Part shown: piece by piece, positions 1 to 8,743 of the stretch | How the letters are laid out: every line of letters begins with the position of its first letter | Numbering within the stretch: position 1 is the stretch's first letter | From: an uncultured Bacteroidota bacterium | Lineage (GTDB): Bacteria; Bacteroidota; Bacteroidia; Chitinophagales; LD1 | DNA: 26,571 nt | NCBI GenBank assembly: GCA_937894725.1 | Contig: CALAYL010000078.1 | Location: forward strand, 1-26,571 | Direction of reading: 5' to 3' | Position numbers and translations under genes: made by a program | Notes under the pieces: model-generated | What the model saw: the letters and a program-made list of their open reading frames with translations, nothing else | The model's database searches: none | Told to the model about the DNA's origin: nothing

Positions 1-1
1 T

Positions 2-3000
2 ACGTTTATGTATTGTGTATGTGATGACGGCATGCCACAAGTTTGTGATACAGCTCGAGTTGTAATCAAAGTAAATCCAATCAATGAACCACCAGTAGCA
101 AATGATATCTATACTACTACACCTATCAACACACCGATTGGCGTAAACGTAGCAACTTCTACTACTGATCCTAACGGAGATCCATTGACATATTCATATC
201 CAAGTGGAAATGGGCCATCGAATGGTACATGGTCACCTACAGGAAGTGGATCAGGTGTTTATACACCGAGCAATGGATATGTAGGAGTGGATAGCTTCCA
301 ATATGTGGTTTGTGATAACTCACCTTATCCAGTACACGTACTTTGTGATACAGCTTGGGTTTATATAAACGTTACTGATTTCACTAACGATACAATGAAC
401 CATGCTCCTATAGCTAACATTGATTATGGAGTAACAGACACTGCTACGACCATTATTCTCAATGTTAGAGCAAATGATATAGATCCAGATGGCGATCAGT
501 TGACTTTACCTACGATACTTACAGGACCAACATCTGCTTATGGTGCTACAGTAACTGTAAATGCAAATGGAACTGTAAGCTTCGATCCTAGCACAGGAAC
601 ATACCCTGTGGGAATTACAATTGATTCGTTCCGGTATGAGATTTGTGATACAAATGCAGCACATCTTCCAAGACCATTGTGTGATACTGCATGGGCGTTT
701 ATCATTATTAATTCTGTTGATAGCCCTAGCTTGAATCCAAACAGACCGCCACTAGCTACTGATGACTTTGATAGCACTCAATATGGTGTGCCAGTAGTGA
801 TAACTGTATTAACAAATGACAGTGACCCTGATGGAGATTCTATCTATACTTCTTCGGTATTGACTCCTCCAGCGGATGGTACTGCAACGTTAAATCCAGA
901 CGGAACAATATCGTACACACCAGACTTTGGCCCAGGAAGAGGTCCTAATGCGAATAACCCTGATACGTTCACGTATATAATATGTGACAATGGTTCACCA
1001 GTATTGTGTGATACGGCTACAGTAGTCATTTATGTGCCGAATTCTGTACAAGCTACCAATGATACTTCACTCACAGGGGTAACAGTTCCTCTCGTTATCA
1101 ATGTAAAAGGTAATGATTGGGATCCTGAGTCAGATGCGTTTAGCCCTATTAACATACTTGGAAATGGTGGTACAGGAACTACGAATGTACCTACTCTTTA
1201 CGGTAATGCTACTATTAATGCTAACGGTACGATAACCTACACACCAAATGGAAGCAACTGTAATGTGATAGATACATTCAGATATGTGATCCAAGATACA
1301 TTGGGTGCTGTAGATACCGCTACTGTATATGTATTTGTAGATTGTTGTACTAAGCCAATAGCGCGTGATGACAACTTTACTATGCTTCAGAGAGATACGT
1401 TGACAGCTCAGGTGATAGCAAACGATGTTTACAAGACGACCTATCCACAACTTGTACGTATTAGTCTTGCACCTGCACATGGTTCTGCTCACGTAATTAA
1501 TGATACTACGGTGGTGTATATACCAGATCCATTGTATTGTGGTACTGATTACTTAGAGTATATCATCAGCGATACTTGCGGATTTGATACAGCTAATGTA
1601 AACATCACTGTAGATTGTAAGTGTGTGGATCCAATAGCGGTGAATGATTACACTTATACGATGCCTTCTCAAACTGTTAATGTATTGGTATTGACCAATG
1701 ATACTATCACTAGCTCACCAGTACCTACTTCGGTATCTGTAGTAAGTGGTCCAAGCCATGGAACAGTAACAGTAAGTGGAGACACTGTTAAGTACACATC
1801 GAATGCAGGCTTTATAGGCTTTGACACTATGAAATATGTATTGTGCATCACATGCGATACCTCAGTATTGTGTGACACGGCTTATGTGTTCGTAAAAGTT
1901 GATTCAGTTTGCGCTGCACCTATAGCAGTACCTGATGTGACTTATTCAGGCTATGCTTGCGATAAGACATTGCCAGTGACATTGAATGATATCAATACTT
2001 TCGGAGGGTCAATCACCATTGTATCTAATCCAGTTTACGGAACAACCGTGATAACTGCTGGAGGAGATTCGATTCGATACACACCTGATGGAAGCACCAA
2101 GAACGTGGTAGATACATTTAAGTATGCTATAACGAATATTTGTGGATTGACAGATACAGGATTGATTACCATAAACATTGGTAACAAACCTTGTAACTAC
2201 TTCCATCCTACTGCGATACTTGACACTGCTAAGATTTGTCTTGCTCAAGGGGTGACATCGGTAACAGTAGATGTGATCGCTAATGACTTTGATAGAGATG
2301 GCAATGCTATAGCAGTCACATTGAACACGGTACCTAATCATGGAACAGCTACTCGAAACGGATCTGTGATTACTTATACCGTAAATGGTTCAGGTTACTT
2401 AGGAAAAGATACCATTGCGTATGTGATATGTGATAACGGTACTCCTAGTCTTTGTGGCGATGGATTGTTTATTATCTCTATAGATTCTTGTACGAACAAT
2501 GCACCAGTAGTGATTTTAACTCCTGTAAGGGATTCTACTCCAGTGAATACACCAGATACCATCTGTTTGGATGCTAATGTGTATGATCCAAATGGAGATT
2601 CAATTTACTTGAGTAGCTTGTGTAAGCCTCTACATGGAACTGCGGTTATTATTAGCCCACTATGTTTTGTTTACACGCCAGATTCAAACTTTATTGGAGA
2701 AGATACATTCTGCTTCACTATCTGCGATGATGGAATACCAGTGAAGTGTCATACAGATACTGCTATCATTACGGTTTATCCTATAGATCCAAATCAGTTT
2801 GTAGATGCGGTACCTGATGCAGCTTATACACCTGGAAATACGCCTGTGGTGATAGATGTAAAAGGTAACGATACATATGGCCCTAAACCAGGTAATGTGT
2901 TTACAGGAGATAGTATTTTTGTAACTACTGTGTTCCCTGGATCGAATGGAAGTACAACGTTAAATCCTGATGGTACAGTAACCTACACACCTGATAGCGG

Positions 3001-3664
3001 GTTCTGTGGTATTGATACCTTCAAATATGTACTTAGCGATAATGGTAAGCCAGTTCAAACGGATACTACCTTCGTGATTGTATATGTTTGCGATAAGCCA
3101 CATATTGTAGCGGTTGATGATACTATAAGTGTACCTAAAGATGGTATCATAACTATCAATGTACTTGGTAATGATACATTGCCATTTGGTACAGAGGTAA
3201 ATGTAACAATCAATACACCTCCAACACAAGGCGGTACGGTGACGGTAAATCCTGACGGAACCATCACTTATATACCTAAGCCTGGATATGTTGGTAAGGA
3301 CACATTCACTTACGTAGTTTGCGTAACTATACAAAATGTGATAGTATGCGATACAGCAACTGTAATTGTAGATGTGTTAGGTACTGATCCTTGCTTCTTC
3401 CCTAATGCGTTCTCTCCGAACGGTGACGGACAATTTGATGAATTCCAATTGCCATGTGCATACAAATATCCTAAGTCTGTATTGAAAGTTTACAACAGAT
3501 GGGGTGATGAAGTATGGAGAAGTGGTGAAGGGTACAAGAATGATTGGGATGGAAAGAACCTTTCTGGTACAGATTTGCCTGATGGAACATACTACTACAT
3601 ATTCATCTACAACGATGGAACCAGTAAGACAGATGCTAAATTTGTAGTGATACAAAGACAATAA
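2..3664 (+). CDS. Giant repeat surface protein with T9SS type B C-terminal domain (5' end outside window)
   Basis: The frame is open to the first base of the window and reads into the end of a repeat (CDDGMPQVCDTA), so the ATG at 8 is internal and the true start lies upstream. About eleven Ig/cadherin-like domains of roughly 92-115 residues follow. Each opens with a (P/A)-P-x-A-x-x-D motif, continues with NDxDPDGD and NPDGTITYTP-type strands, and ends with DTFxYxxCDxGxPxxCDTA. The last 85 or so residues begin with FFPNAFSPNGDGQFDEF and contain VYNRWGDEVW and LPDGTYYYIF, the signature of the gliding-motility-associated (type B) sorting domain that directs export through the type IX secretion system. 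By family, the product is a secreted, cell-surface adhesin or gliding-type filament. The next two genes encode likely export or anchoring partners. The ligand is unknown. Assignment of the sorting domain is firm; adhesin function is inferred from the repeats. Confidence 0.93.
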   Translation, partial: TFMYCVCDDGMPQVCDTARVVIKVNPINEPPVANDIYTTTPINTPIGVNVATSTTDPNGDPLTYSYPSGNGPSNGTWSPTGSGSGVYTPSNGYVGVDSFQYVVCDNSPYPVHVLCDTAWVYINVTDFTNDTMNHAPIANIDYGVTDTATTIILNVRANDIDPDGDQLTLPTILTGPTSAYGATVTVNANGTVSFDPSTGTYPVGITIDSFRYEICDTNAAHLPRPLCDTAWAFIIINSVDSPSLNPNRPPLATDDFDSTQYGVPVVITVLTNDSDPDGDSIYTSSVLTPPADGTATLNPDGTISYTPDFGPGRGPNANNPDTFTYIICDNGSPVLCDTATVVIYVPNSVQATNDTSLTGVTVPLVINVKGNDWDPESDAFSPINILGNGGTGTTNVPTLYGNATINANGTITYTPNGSNCNVIDTFRYVIQDTLGAVDTATVYVFVDCCTKPIARDDNFTMLQRDTLTAQVIANDVYKTTYPQLVRISLAPAHGSAHVINDTTVVYIPDPLYCGTDYLEYIISDTCGFDTANVNITVDCKCVDPIAVNDYTYTMPSQTVNVLVLTNDTITSSPVPTSVSVVSGPSHGTVTVSGDTVKYTSNAGFIGFDTMKYVLCITCDTSVLCDTAYVFVKVDSVCAAPIAVPDVTYSGYACDKTLPVTLNDINTFGGSITIVSNPVYGTTVITAGGDSIRYTPDGSTKNVVDTFKYAITNICGLTDTGLITINIGNKPCNYFHPTAILDTAKICLAQGVTSVTVDVIANDFDRDGNAIAVTLNTVPNHGTATRNGSVITYTVNGSGYLGKDTIAYVICDNGTPSLCGDGLFIISIDSCTNNAPVVILTPVRDSTPVNTPDTICLDANVYDPNGDSIYLSSLCKPLHGTAVIISPLCFVYTPDSNFIGEDTFCFTICDDGIPVKCHTDTAIITVYPIDPNQFVDAVPDAAYTPGNTPVVIDVKGNDTYGPKPGNVFTGDSIFVTTVFPGSNGSTTLNPDGTVTYTPDSGFCGIDTFKYVLSDNGKPVQTDTTFVIVYVCDKPHIVAVDDTISVPKDGIITINVLGNDTLPFGTEVNVTINTPPTQGGTVTVNPDGTITYIPKPGYVGKDTFTYVVCVTIQNVIVCDTATVIVDVLGTDPCFFPNAFSPNGDGQFDEFQLPCAYKYPKSVLKVYNRWGDEVWRSGEGYKNDWDGKNLSGTDLPDGTYYYIFIYNDGTSKTDAKFVVIQRQ
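86..3390 (+). repeat. About eleven tandem Ig/cadherin-like domain repeats within the surface protein
   Basis: Repeat openings (coding for x-P-x-A-x-x-D or a degenerate form) fall near 89, 403, 747, 1049, 1351, 1627, 1916, 2203, 2500, 2801 and 3103, giving periods of about 276-344 nt. The repeats are clear at protein level but diverged in DNA, so this is an old protein-domain array and not a recent DNA expansion. Several carry the acidic DPDGD / DPNGD segment expected to bind calcium in cadherin-like or VCBS-like folds. The repeats near 1351, 1627, 1916, 2801 and 3103 lack that segment. Confidence 0.85.
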
Positions 3665-3678
3665 AATCAATAAATAAT

Positions 3679-3711
3679 GTAGTTCCCAACGTAGGTTGGG
3701 AGCTACTTTTT
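3679..3711 (+). terminator. Hairpin with T-run after the surface protein gene; terminator or attenuator
   Basis: A 12-bp stem with one G-U pair (GTAGTTCCCAAC / GTTGGGAGCTAC) and a 4-nt loop is followed directly by TTTTT. It sits 15 nt after the surface-protein stop and 13 nt before the porP/sprF start. It should stop much of the transcription from the giant gene, or attenuate read-through to the two genes after it. I see no convincing promoter in the 60-nt gap. Confidence 0.75.
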
Positions 3712-3724
3712 AAAAAAAATAGAT

Positions 3725-4741
3725 ATGAAAAAAGTAACCTTGTTTTTAGCGCTTAGCTTAACAACCTACTTAGTTAAAGCTCAACAAGACCCAGAGTATA
3801 ACATGTATATGTTTAATGGGTTGTATCTCAATCCAGCATATGCAGGTAGTCATGAAGTGATAAGCACAACTGCAATCTATCGACATCAATGGGTAGGTAT
3901 AGATGGAGCTCCTCGTACAGCTAATCTTAGTGTGCATTCGCCACTAAAAAATGACCACTATGCGTTGGGAGGCACTATTTCAAATGATAGATTAGGTCTT
4001 ACTAATGTAATGACCTTTACACCATCTTTTGCTTATAGAATACGTATTACTGACGATATAAAATTATCGATTGGTGTGCAAGCTTCTTTGGCTTGGTTTC
4101 AAAATAGACTGTCCGAAGGAGTAACCTTTGATGCCAACAATCCTAATGTGGTGGATAATGTATATTCTCAAAATCGAAATCTCTTTTTGCCTAACTTTGG
4201 AGCTGGAACATACCTTTATGGTAAGCGGTTTTATGTAGGGTTCTCTGTGCCTCACTTACTACCAAGTTCTTTGGCTAAGCAGTTTAAAATAGAGTCTGTA
4301 AAAGACAATCAATCTATATCAAGATTGTATAATCACTATTTGCTTACTGCGGGATATGTATTTGGCAAAGATGCGAGTATCGTTAAAGTAAAGCCTTCCT
4401 TCTTACTTCGTTATCAATCAGGATTAGTTAAGAATATACCAGATTTCGACTTTAGCTTGGGATTGTTGTTTATAGATAGAGTTTGGATTGCTGCTACTGC
4501 AAAAACAGGTGGTGAAAAATTCAACACTGCTGGCACAAAAAGGAAAAACTTTAATCTTGAAAGTGTGATTGGTATGATAGAAGGAAAAGTAACCCCTCAA
4601 TTAAGAGTTGGCTATTCATACCAATATGCAGTTACCGATTTGCGAAAATATCAAGCTGGAAGTCACGAAATTATGTTGGGATATGATTTCTGGTATGATA
4701 AAAAACGATTTGTAACACCACGTTACGTAAAATATTTCTAA
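3725..4741 (+). CDS. PorP/SprF family type IX secretion system outer-membrane protein
   Basis: The 338-residue product starts with a signal peptide (lysines at 2-3, hydrophobic core, cleavage probably after A19 in VKA|QQ). The mature start, QDPEYNMYMFNGLYLNPAYAGS, is cited here by its key element NPAYAGS at 36-42, the hallmark of the PorP/SprF family. The rest is rich in alternating aromatic and polar strands, as expected for an outer-membrane beta barrel of the usual length (about 300-350 residues). In Flavobacterium johnsoniae, SprF is needed for export of the type B sorting-domain protein SprB. Here the gene directly follows a type B substrate, so it is probably that substrate's dedicated translocation or anchoring partner. 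It lies 28 nt before the OmpA-domain gene and is likely cotranscribed with it. Family assignment is strong; the pairing is inferred from gene order. Confidence 0.93.
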   Translation: MKKVTLFLALSLTTYLVKAQQDPEYNMYMFNGLYLNPAYAGSHEVISTTAIYRHQWVGIDGAPRTANLSVHSPLKNDHYALGGTISNDRLGLTNVMTFTPSFAYRIRITDDIKLSIGVQASLAWFQNRLSEGVTFDANNPNVVDNVYSQNRNLFLPNFGAGTYLYGKRFYVGFSVPHLLPSSLAKQFKIESVKDNQSISRLYNHYLLTAGYVFGKDASIVKVKPSFLLRYQSGLVKNIPDFDFSLGLLFIDRVWIAATAKTGGEKFNTAGTKRKNFNLESVIGMIEGKVTPQLRVGYSYQYAVTDLRKYQAGSHEIMLGYDFWYDKKRFVTPRYVKYF

Positions 4742-4769
4742 TAGACACCAACGATAAACTTACTTAGCT

Positions 4770-6968
4770 ATGACTAAAAAATATACAACCATCTTAATTG
4801 CATTTGTGTTTGCAGCCCTACATGCGTATGGTCAAAATGCTAACACAAAAGTAGGAGATATGTACTTTAAGCAATTTGATTTCAAAAAAGCATTAGGCTA
4901 CTACGGCAATGCAATAAAGAAGGATAGTTCGCAGACATATGTTCGCCAACAAATAGCAGATTGCTATCGACTATTAAACGATTGGCAAAATGCGGAATCT
5001 TGGTATAAGCTATTAGCTCAAGATCAAACCACAAATCCGCTAAACAAAATGTACTATGCAGAAGCGTTGAGAGCTAATCAAAAATACACTGAGGCTAAGT
5101 TTGCTTATAAATCATATTTGGCTACTGCACCAATGGATGAGAGTATAAAAGAGCGTATTTCTGGTTTAGACAAAGTATCTTCTTTGAGCGTAGATAATGG
5201 TTTATATACTATTGAAAACCTTGTTATCAACTCATCCGCTTCAGATTTTGGTCCTATGTTTTATACTGGCAATCAGTTGATGTTTTGCTCAAACAGAATC
5301 ACACCAGGTCGATTTAGAGTAGAAGACAATTGGACAGATGCAGGTTTTTTGCAAGAGTTTGTTGCCTCACCTGATGCCAATAACAATTTAACTACTTCTG
5401 AAATATTAAAAGGAAGAAGTCCGAATGGTAAATACCATGAAGGGCCAACTAGCTATAATGATAAACTTCAAGAACTTTATATAACGCGAAGTAATTATAT
5501 CAAACGTCCTGTGACAAGTAGCGATAAAATCGTAAAGTTAAAGATTTACCGCTTAGTTTACCTTCCTAGTGAGCAACGATGGGGCGATGAGTTAATTGAA
5601 GCTGTGCCTTTTAATGACAGAGAATATTCGGTAGCTCATCCTGCACTTACTGCTGATGCACAAACGCTTTACTTTGCATCTGATATGCCAGGTGGATATG
5701 GAGGTATGGATTTGTATAAAACCACTCGCGATAAATCCGGGCTATGGCAAGCACCAGAAAACCTAGGTAACACCATAAACACTTCTGGGGATGAGATGTT
5801 TCCATTTGTATCAAATGATGGCACCTTGTTTTTTGCTTCAAATGGTCATTTAGGATTAGGTGGGTTGGATGTTTTTTCATCTACAGCTAGTGCTAAGTCA
5901 TGGTCTCAACCAGAAAACCTAGGTTTTCCTATAAATACCAATAATGATGACTTTGGATATATCATAGATAAGGACAATAAGACTGGTTATTTTGTATCGA
6001 ACAGACCAGGCGGACAAGGAGATGATGATATTTATAAGTTTGTAAAAAAAGGAGTAACTATATGTGCTAATGTGTATGATGCTAAAACTAACGAATCTAT
6101 CGAAGGCGCTAAGGTTACGATGTATGAAATCAAAGACGAAAAAGGAAATAAGTTGACTCCTAAAGATGGGAACGTGTGTTTTTCTGCTACGCCTAGACGT
6201 ACCTATAAATTTGTAGCTACTAAAGAAGGCTACTTGCAAAATGAAGTGATTGTAGAATCTAAAGATCAGCCAGTAAATGTCAAAATCCCTTTAGTTAAAG
6301 AAGGAGGAATCAATCTTGAAGTACTCGTGCTAGACAAGAAAACTCGTGAGCCATTAGATTTGGCAAAAGTGAAATTAATTAATACTACCACACAGAAAAT
6401 GGAGCCTCAAATGACAGCGGCTGATGGTAAGGTATATTATGCCCTTGAGCCTAATACCCAATATCGAATCGAGGCGTCTAAGGATTTGACTGATTCTGAC
6501 ACTAAATACCTTACGGTTTCGACAACTACTACTACTGTAGGCAAAACTGCTCCATCTACACTTTATGCTACATTAGAATTAGAAAAAGTGAAGAAAGGTG
6601 TAGCTATTAAAATTGAAAACATCTACTATGATTTGGACAAATTCTTTATCAGACCTGATGCTGCTAAAGAACTTGATAAATTGGTAAAAGTGATGACAGA
6701 CAACCCTACACTTGAAATAGAGTTGAGTTCTCACACTGATTGTAGAGCTACAGCTAAGTACAATGCAAACTTATCAGCTAAGCGTGCGGAGGCTGCCGTA
6801 AAATACATAGCATCTAGGGGCGTTTCGATAGCTAGAATGATAGCTGCTGGATACGGTGAAAGCAGATTGGTAAACAATTGCGCTTGTGAAGGAACACAGG
6901 TAGTACCATGCACCGAAGATCAACATCAAGAAAATAGAAGAACAGAATTTAAGATCTTGAAATTCTAA
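4770..6968 (+). CDS. PorE-like protein: TPR, WD40-like propeller, CRD and OmpA C-terminal domains
   Basis: The 732-residue product has a signal peptide (cleavage near AYG|Q, residue 21). TPR-like helices follow (about 26-140), then WD40-like PD40 blades (about 150-425; repeated LYFASDMPGGYGGMDLY, FFASNGHLGLGGLDVF, YFVSNRPGGQGDDDIY). Two carboxypeptidase-regulatory-like beta domains come next (about 427-510 and 513-600). An OmpA C-terminal peptidoglycan-binding domain (about 610-732) has SSHTDCRA, with D657, and NRRTEF, with R723/R724, as the expected diaminopimelate-contacting residues. A loop with three cysteines (NNCACEG...PC) precedes NRRTEF and could hold a disulphide. This domain order matches PorE of the T9SS, which links outer-membrane secretion machinery to the wall. 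Whether this is the core PorE or an accessory paralogue tied to the upstream adhesin cannot be decided here; position favours the latter. Confidence 0.9.
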   Translation: MTKKYTTILIAFVFAALHAYGQNANTKVGDMYFKQFDFKKALGYYGNAIKKDSSQTYVRQQIADCYRLLNDWQNAESWYKLLAQDQTTNPLNKMYYAEALRANQKYTEAKFAYKSYLATAPMDESIKERISGLDKVSSLSVDNGLYTIENLVINSSASDFGPMFYTGNQLMFCSNRITPGRFRVEDNWTDAGFLQEFVASPDANNNLTTSEILKGRSPNGKYHEGPTSYNDKLQELYITRSNYIKRPVTSSDKIVKLKIYRLVYLPSEQRWGDELIEAVPFNDREYSVAHPALTADAQTLYFASDMPGGYGGMDLYKTTRDKSGLWQAPENLGNTINTSGDEMFPFVSNDGTLFFASNGHLGLGGLDVFSSTASAKSWSQPENLGFPINTNNDDFGYIIDKDNKTGYFVSNRPGGQGDDDIYKFVKKGVTICANVYDAKTNESIEGAKVTMYEIKDEKGNKLTPKDGNVCFSATPRRTYKFVATKEGYLQNEVIVESKDQPVNVKIPLVKEGGINLEVLVLDKKTREPLDLAKVKLINTTTQKMEPQMTAADGKVYYALEPNTQYRIEASKDLTDSDTKYLTVSTTTTTVGKTAPSTLYATLELEKVKKGVAIKIENIYYDLDKFFIRPDAAKELDKLVKVMTDNPTLEIELSSHTDCRATAKYNANLSAKRAEAAVKYIASRGVSIARMIAAGYGESRLVNNCACEGTQVVPCTEDQHQENRRTEFKILKF

Positions 6969-6986
6969 TTAATAATAATTTCTTAC

Positions 6987-7017
6987 AAAAAGGGTTCAGT
7001 ATTCTGAACCCTTTTTT
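6987..7017 (+). terminator. Rho-independent terminator after the T9SS block
   Basis: A perfect 8-bp stem (GGGTTCAG / CTGAACCC) with a TATT loop is followed by TTTTTT and preceded by AAAAA, which can extend the stem and make it work on both strands. It lies 18 nt after the OmpA-domain stop and 11 nt before the acylphosphatase start, so it separates the two + strand blocks. Confidence 0.88.
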
Positions 7018-7028
7018 ATTTTAGCGAT

Positions 7029-7298
7029 ATGATATGTCTAAAAGTAACTATAGAAGGAAAAGTACAGGGTGTTTGTTTTAGAAAAGAAACGAAGAAAGTA
7101 GCTGATATTTTAGGCGTGTCTGGAAGTGTCAGAAATAATCCAGATGGATCTGTGGAGGTAGTAGTTTTTGGTGATAGAGATCTAGTATATAAGTTGATAG
7201 ATTATTGTCATAATGGGCCAGAATTGGCTCGTGTCGATAAAGTTTCAGTAACACAAATAGATGGAGAAATGTATGATGTTTTTGAGATATTGGATTAA
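7029..7298 (+). CDS. acyP: Acylphosphatase
   Basis: This is an 89-residue single-domain protein of normal family length. The first signature is intact (GKVQGVCFR, residues 10-18) with the phosphate-binding arginine R18. The second appears as GSVRNNPDGSVEV (residues 32-44), with the catalytic asparagine N36; the usual tryptophan of GWVRN is serine here. Acylphosphatases hydrolyse carboxyl-phosphate bonds such as acetyl phosphate or 1,3-bisphosphoglycerate in the cytosol, with no metal requirement. The gene follows a terminator and lies 9 nt before the threonine dehydrogenase gene, so the two are probably cotranscribed, although no metabolic link between them is obvious. No good promoter is visible in the 11 nt after the terminator. 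Confidence 0.93.
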   Translation: MICLKVTIEGKVQGVCFRKETKKVADILGVSGSVRNNPDGSVEVVVFGDRDLVYKLIDYCHNGPELARVDKVSVTQIDGEMYDVFEILD

Positions 7299-7307
7299 TA
7301 AAATGCC

Positions 7308-8261
7308 ATGAATAAACGTGTTTTAGTAACAGGCGCTTGTGGTCAAATAGGAAGCGAACTGGTGATTGGCTTAAAAGCTAAAGGGTATAGCGTTATAGCA
7401 ACTGATTTGCGGAAACCCGCAAAGCGCCTTGAAGGAGCAGACGAGTTTGTGGTTTCGGATGTGTTGGAGTCGGCTCAACTGGCTGATATTGTATCTAAGT
7501 ATAAGCCAGTACAGATATATCATTTGGCAGCACTGCTTTCGGCTGTGGGTGAAAAAAATCCAGATCTTGCTTGGGAGGTAAATATGAAGGGACTAAAAAA
7601 TATTTTGGATGTAGCCGTGCAACACCAGGTTTCAAAAGTTTTTTATCCAAGTACTATTGCGGTTTTTGGGCCAAACTCTCCAAAGCAAAATACGCCTCAG
7701 TTTACAGTCACAGAGCCCACGACAATATACGGAATAAGTAAATTGGCGGGTGAAAGATGGTGCGCCTATTATTATCAAAAACACGGTCTGGATGTAAGGT
7801 CGCTCCGATACCCAGGTCTGATAAGCTATAAAACACGTGCTGGCGGTGGCACTACTGATTATGCTGTAGATATTTTTTTCGATGCAGTAGCCAAGGGCAC
7901 ATATTGCTCTTTTTTGACCGAAAGTACATATCTGCCTATGATGTATATGCCCGATGCCATAAGGGGCACTATAGAGCTAATGGAAGCGGATGCTAACTGT
8001 TTATCTCATCGATCAAGTTATAACTTTAGTGCGATGAGCTTTTCTCCTAAAGAAGTAGCGGAGGAAATAAAAAAGCACTTACCTGATTTTAGTATCGATT
8101 ATGCTCCTGATTTTCGCCAAGATATTGCCAACTCGTGGCCAGCATCAATAGACGATAGCCTTGCTCAAAACGATTGGGGATGGAAGGCTCAATATGACCT
8201 AGCCACAATGACAGAAGATATGCTAGCGAATATAAATGAAACTAAACTCGCCATTTTTTAA
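7308..8261 (+). CDS. L-threonine 3-dehydrogenase, short-chain dehydrogenase (NAD-epimerase-like) type
   Basis: The 317-residue extended SDR protein has the NAD-binding motif GACGQIG at 9-15, an acidic D33 at the end of strand 2, YHLAALLSAVGE at 71-82, the Ser/Thr of PSTIAVFG (S115/T116) and the catalytic pair Y141-x-x-x-K145 (YGISK). The segments RYPGLIS, AGGGTTDYAV, LPMMYMPDAI, PDFRQ and SWPASIDDS are characteristic of the bacterial SDR-type L-threonine 3-dehydrogenases, which are unrelated to the zinc MDR-type Tdh of Escherichia coli. The expected reaction is NAD-dependent oxidation of L-threonine to 2-amino-3-oxobutyrate, which Kbl cleaves to glycine and acetyl-CoA; kbl is not in this window. 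The start fits the Rossmann motif position. A generic sugar-nucleotide epimerase is less likely given the C-terminal motifs. Confidence 0.88.
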   Translation: MNKRVLVTGACGQIGSELVIGLKAKGYSVIATDLRKPAKRLEGADEFVVSDVLESAQLADIVSKYKPVQIYHLAALLSAVGEKNPDLAWEVNMKGLKNILDVAVQHQVSKVFYPSTIAVFGPNSPKQNTPQFTVTEPTTIYGISKLAGERWCAYYYQKHGLDVRSLRYPGLISYKTRAGGGTTDYAVDIFFDAVAKGTYCSFLTESTYLPMMYMPDAIRGTIELMEADANCLSHRSSYNFSAMSFSPKEVAEEIKKHLPDFSIDYAPDFRQDIANSWPASIDDSLAQNDWGWKAQYDLATMTEDMLANINETKLAIF

Positions 8262-8273
8262 TAGCAATAGGGC

Positions 8274-8693
8274 ATGGATCAAAGTACACAATCAACGGAT
8301 AATGTAATATCGTTTTTTACGCCACTTGTGCAAGGTGGTCTGACTATCGTAATAGGGATTGTGGGCATGTGGATATCAAAGCTTTTAGGCGCTGAAAGCT
8401 ATTTTGTTTTTATTTTATCATTTGTAGCCATTGTGTTTTATTCATTAATGAACAATGTTTTGTCGATTTTTCAAGAGTCGTTTCAAAAATATACATGGCC
8501 TTCGTGGGGCGTATTTTTAGTATTGATAGTGGTCTTATTGTTGACTGCTAGAGTACTTACGGGCGAAAGTATAAGGCAGCATTCAGAATTTATAAAAATT
8601 TTATTGAGTGTAGTGTTATTCTATTTTGTACTGAGCTTAATGATGCGCATGATTAGGGCTATGTGGGAGTTTGCAGAAAATGACGAGAATTAA
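8274..8693 (+). CDS. Unrecognised four-helix integral membrane protein (first of a tandem pair)
   Basis: I do not recognise a family. The 139-residue product has no signal peptide, a short polar N-terminus (1-16) and four hydrophobic segments at about 20-38, 43-59, 78-95 and 106-125, ending in an acidic tail (AENDEN). Between segments 2 and 3 is a polar stretch with N60, E68, Y73 and W75. It can be aligned without gaps to the next gene's product over about 112 positions with about 21 identities, so the two are probably paralogues that may form a heteromeric membrane complex. It begins 12 nt after the threonine dehydrogenase stop and is probably in the same operon. No catalytic motif is visible. 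Confidence 0.8.
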   Translation: MDQSTQSTDNVISFFTPLVQGGLTIVIGIVGMWISKLLGAESYFVFILSFVAIVFYSLMNNVLSIFQESFQKYTWPSWGVFLVLIVVLLLTARVLTGESIRQHSEFIKILLSVVLFYFVLSLMMRMIRAMWEFAENDEN

Positions 8694-8743
8694 ATCAATA
8701 TCGAAATTCATTTATTACATTTACATTTACAATACAGCATAGA

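Noticed and set aside
86..3390. CRISPR-like or recent DNA tandem array in the repeat region
   Set aside because: The periodicity is at protein level with strongly diverged DNA and a period near 300 nt; there are no short identical repeats with unique spacers.
8694..8743. Promoter in the gap between the two membrane-protein genes
   Set aside because: TACATTTA-type sequences are present, but none matches TAnnTTTG with a TTTG/TTG at the right distance.
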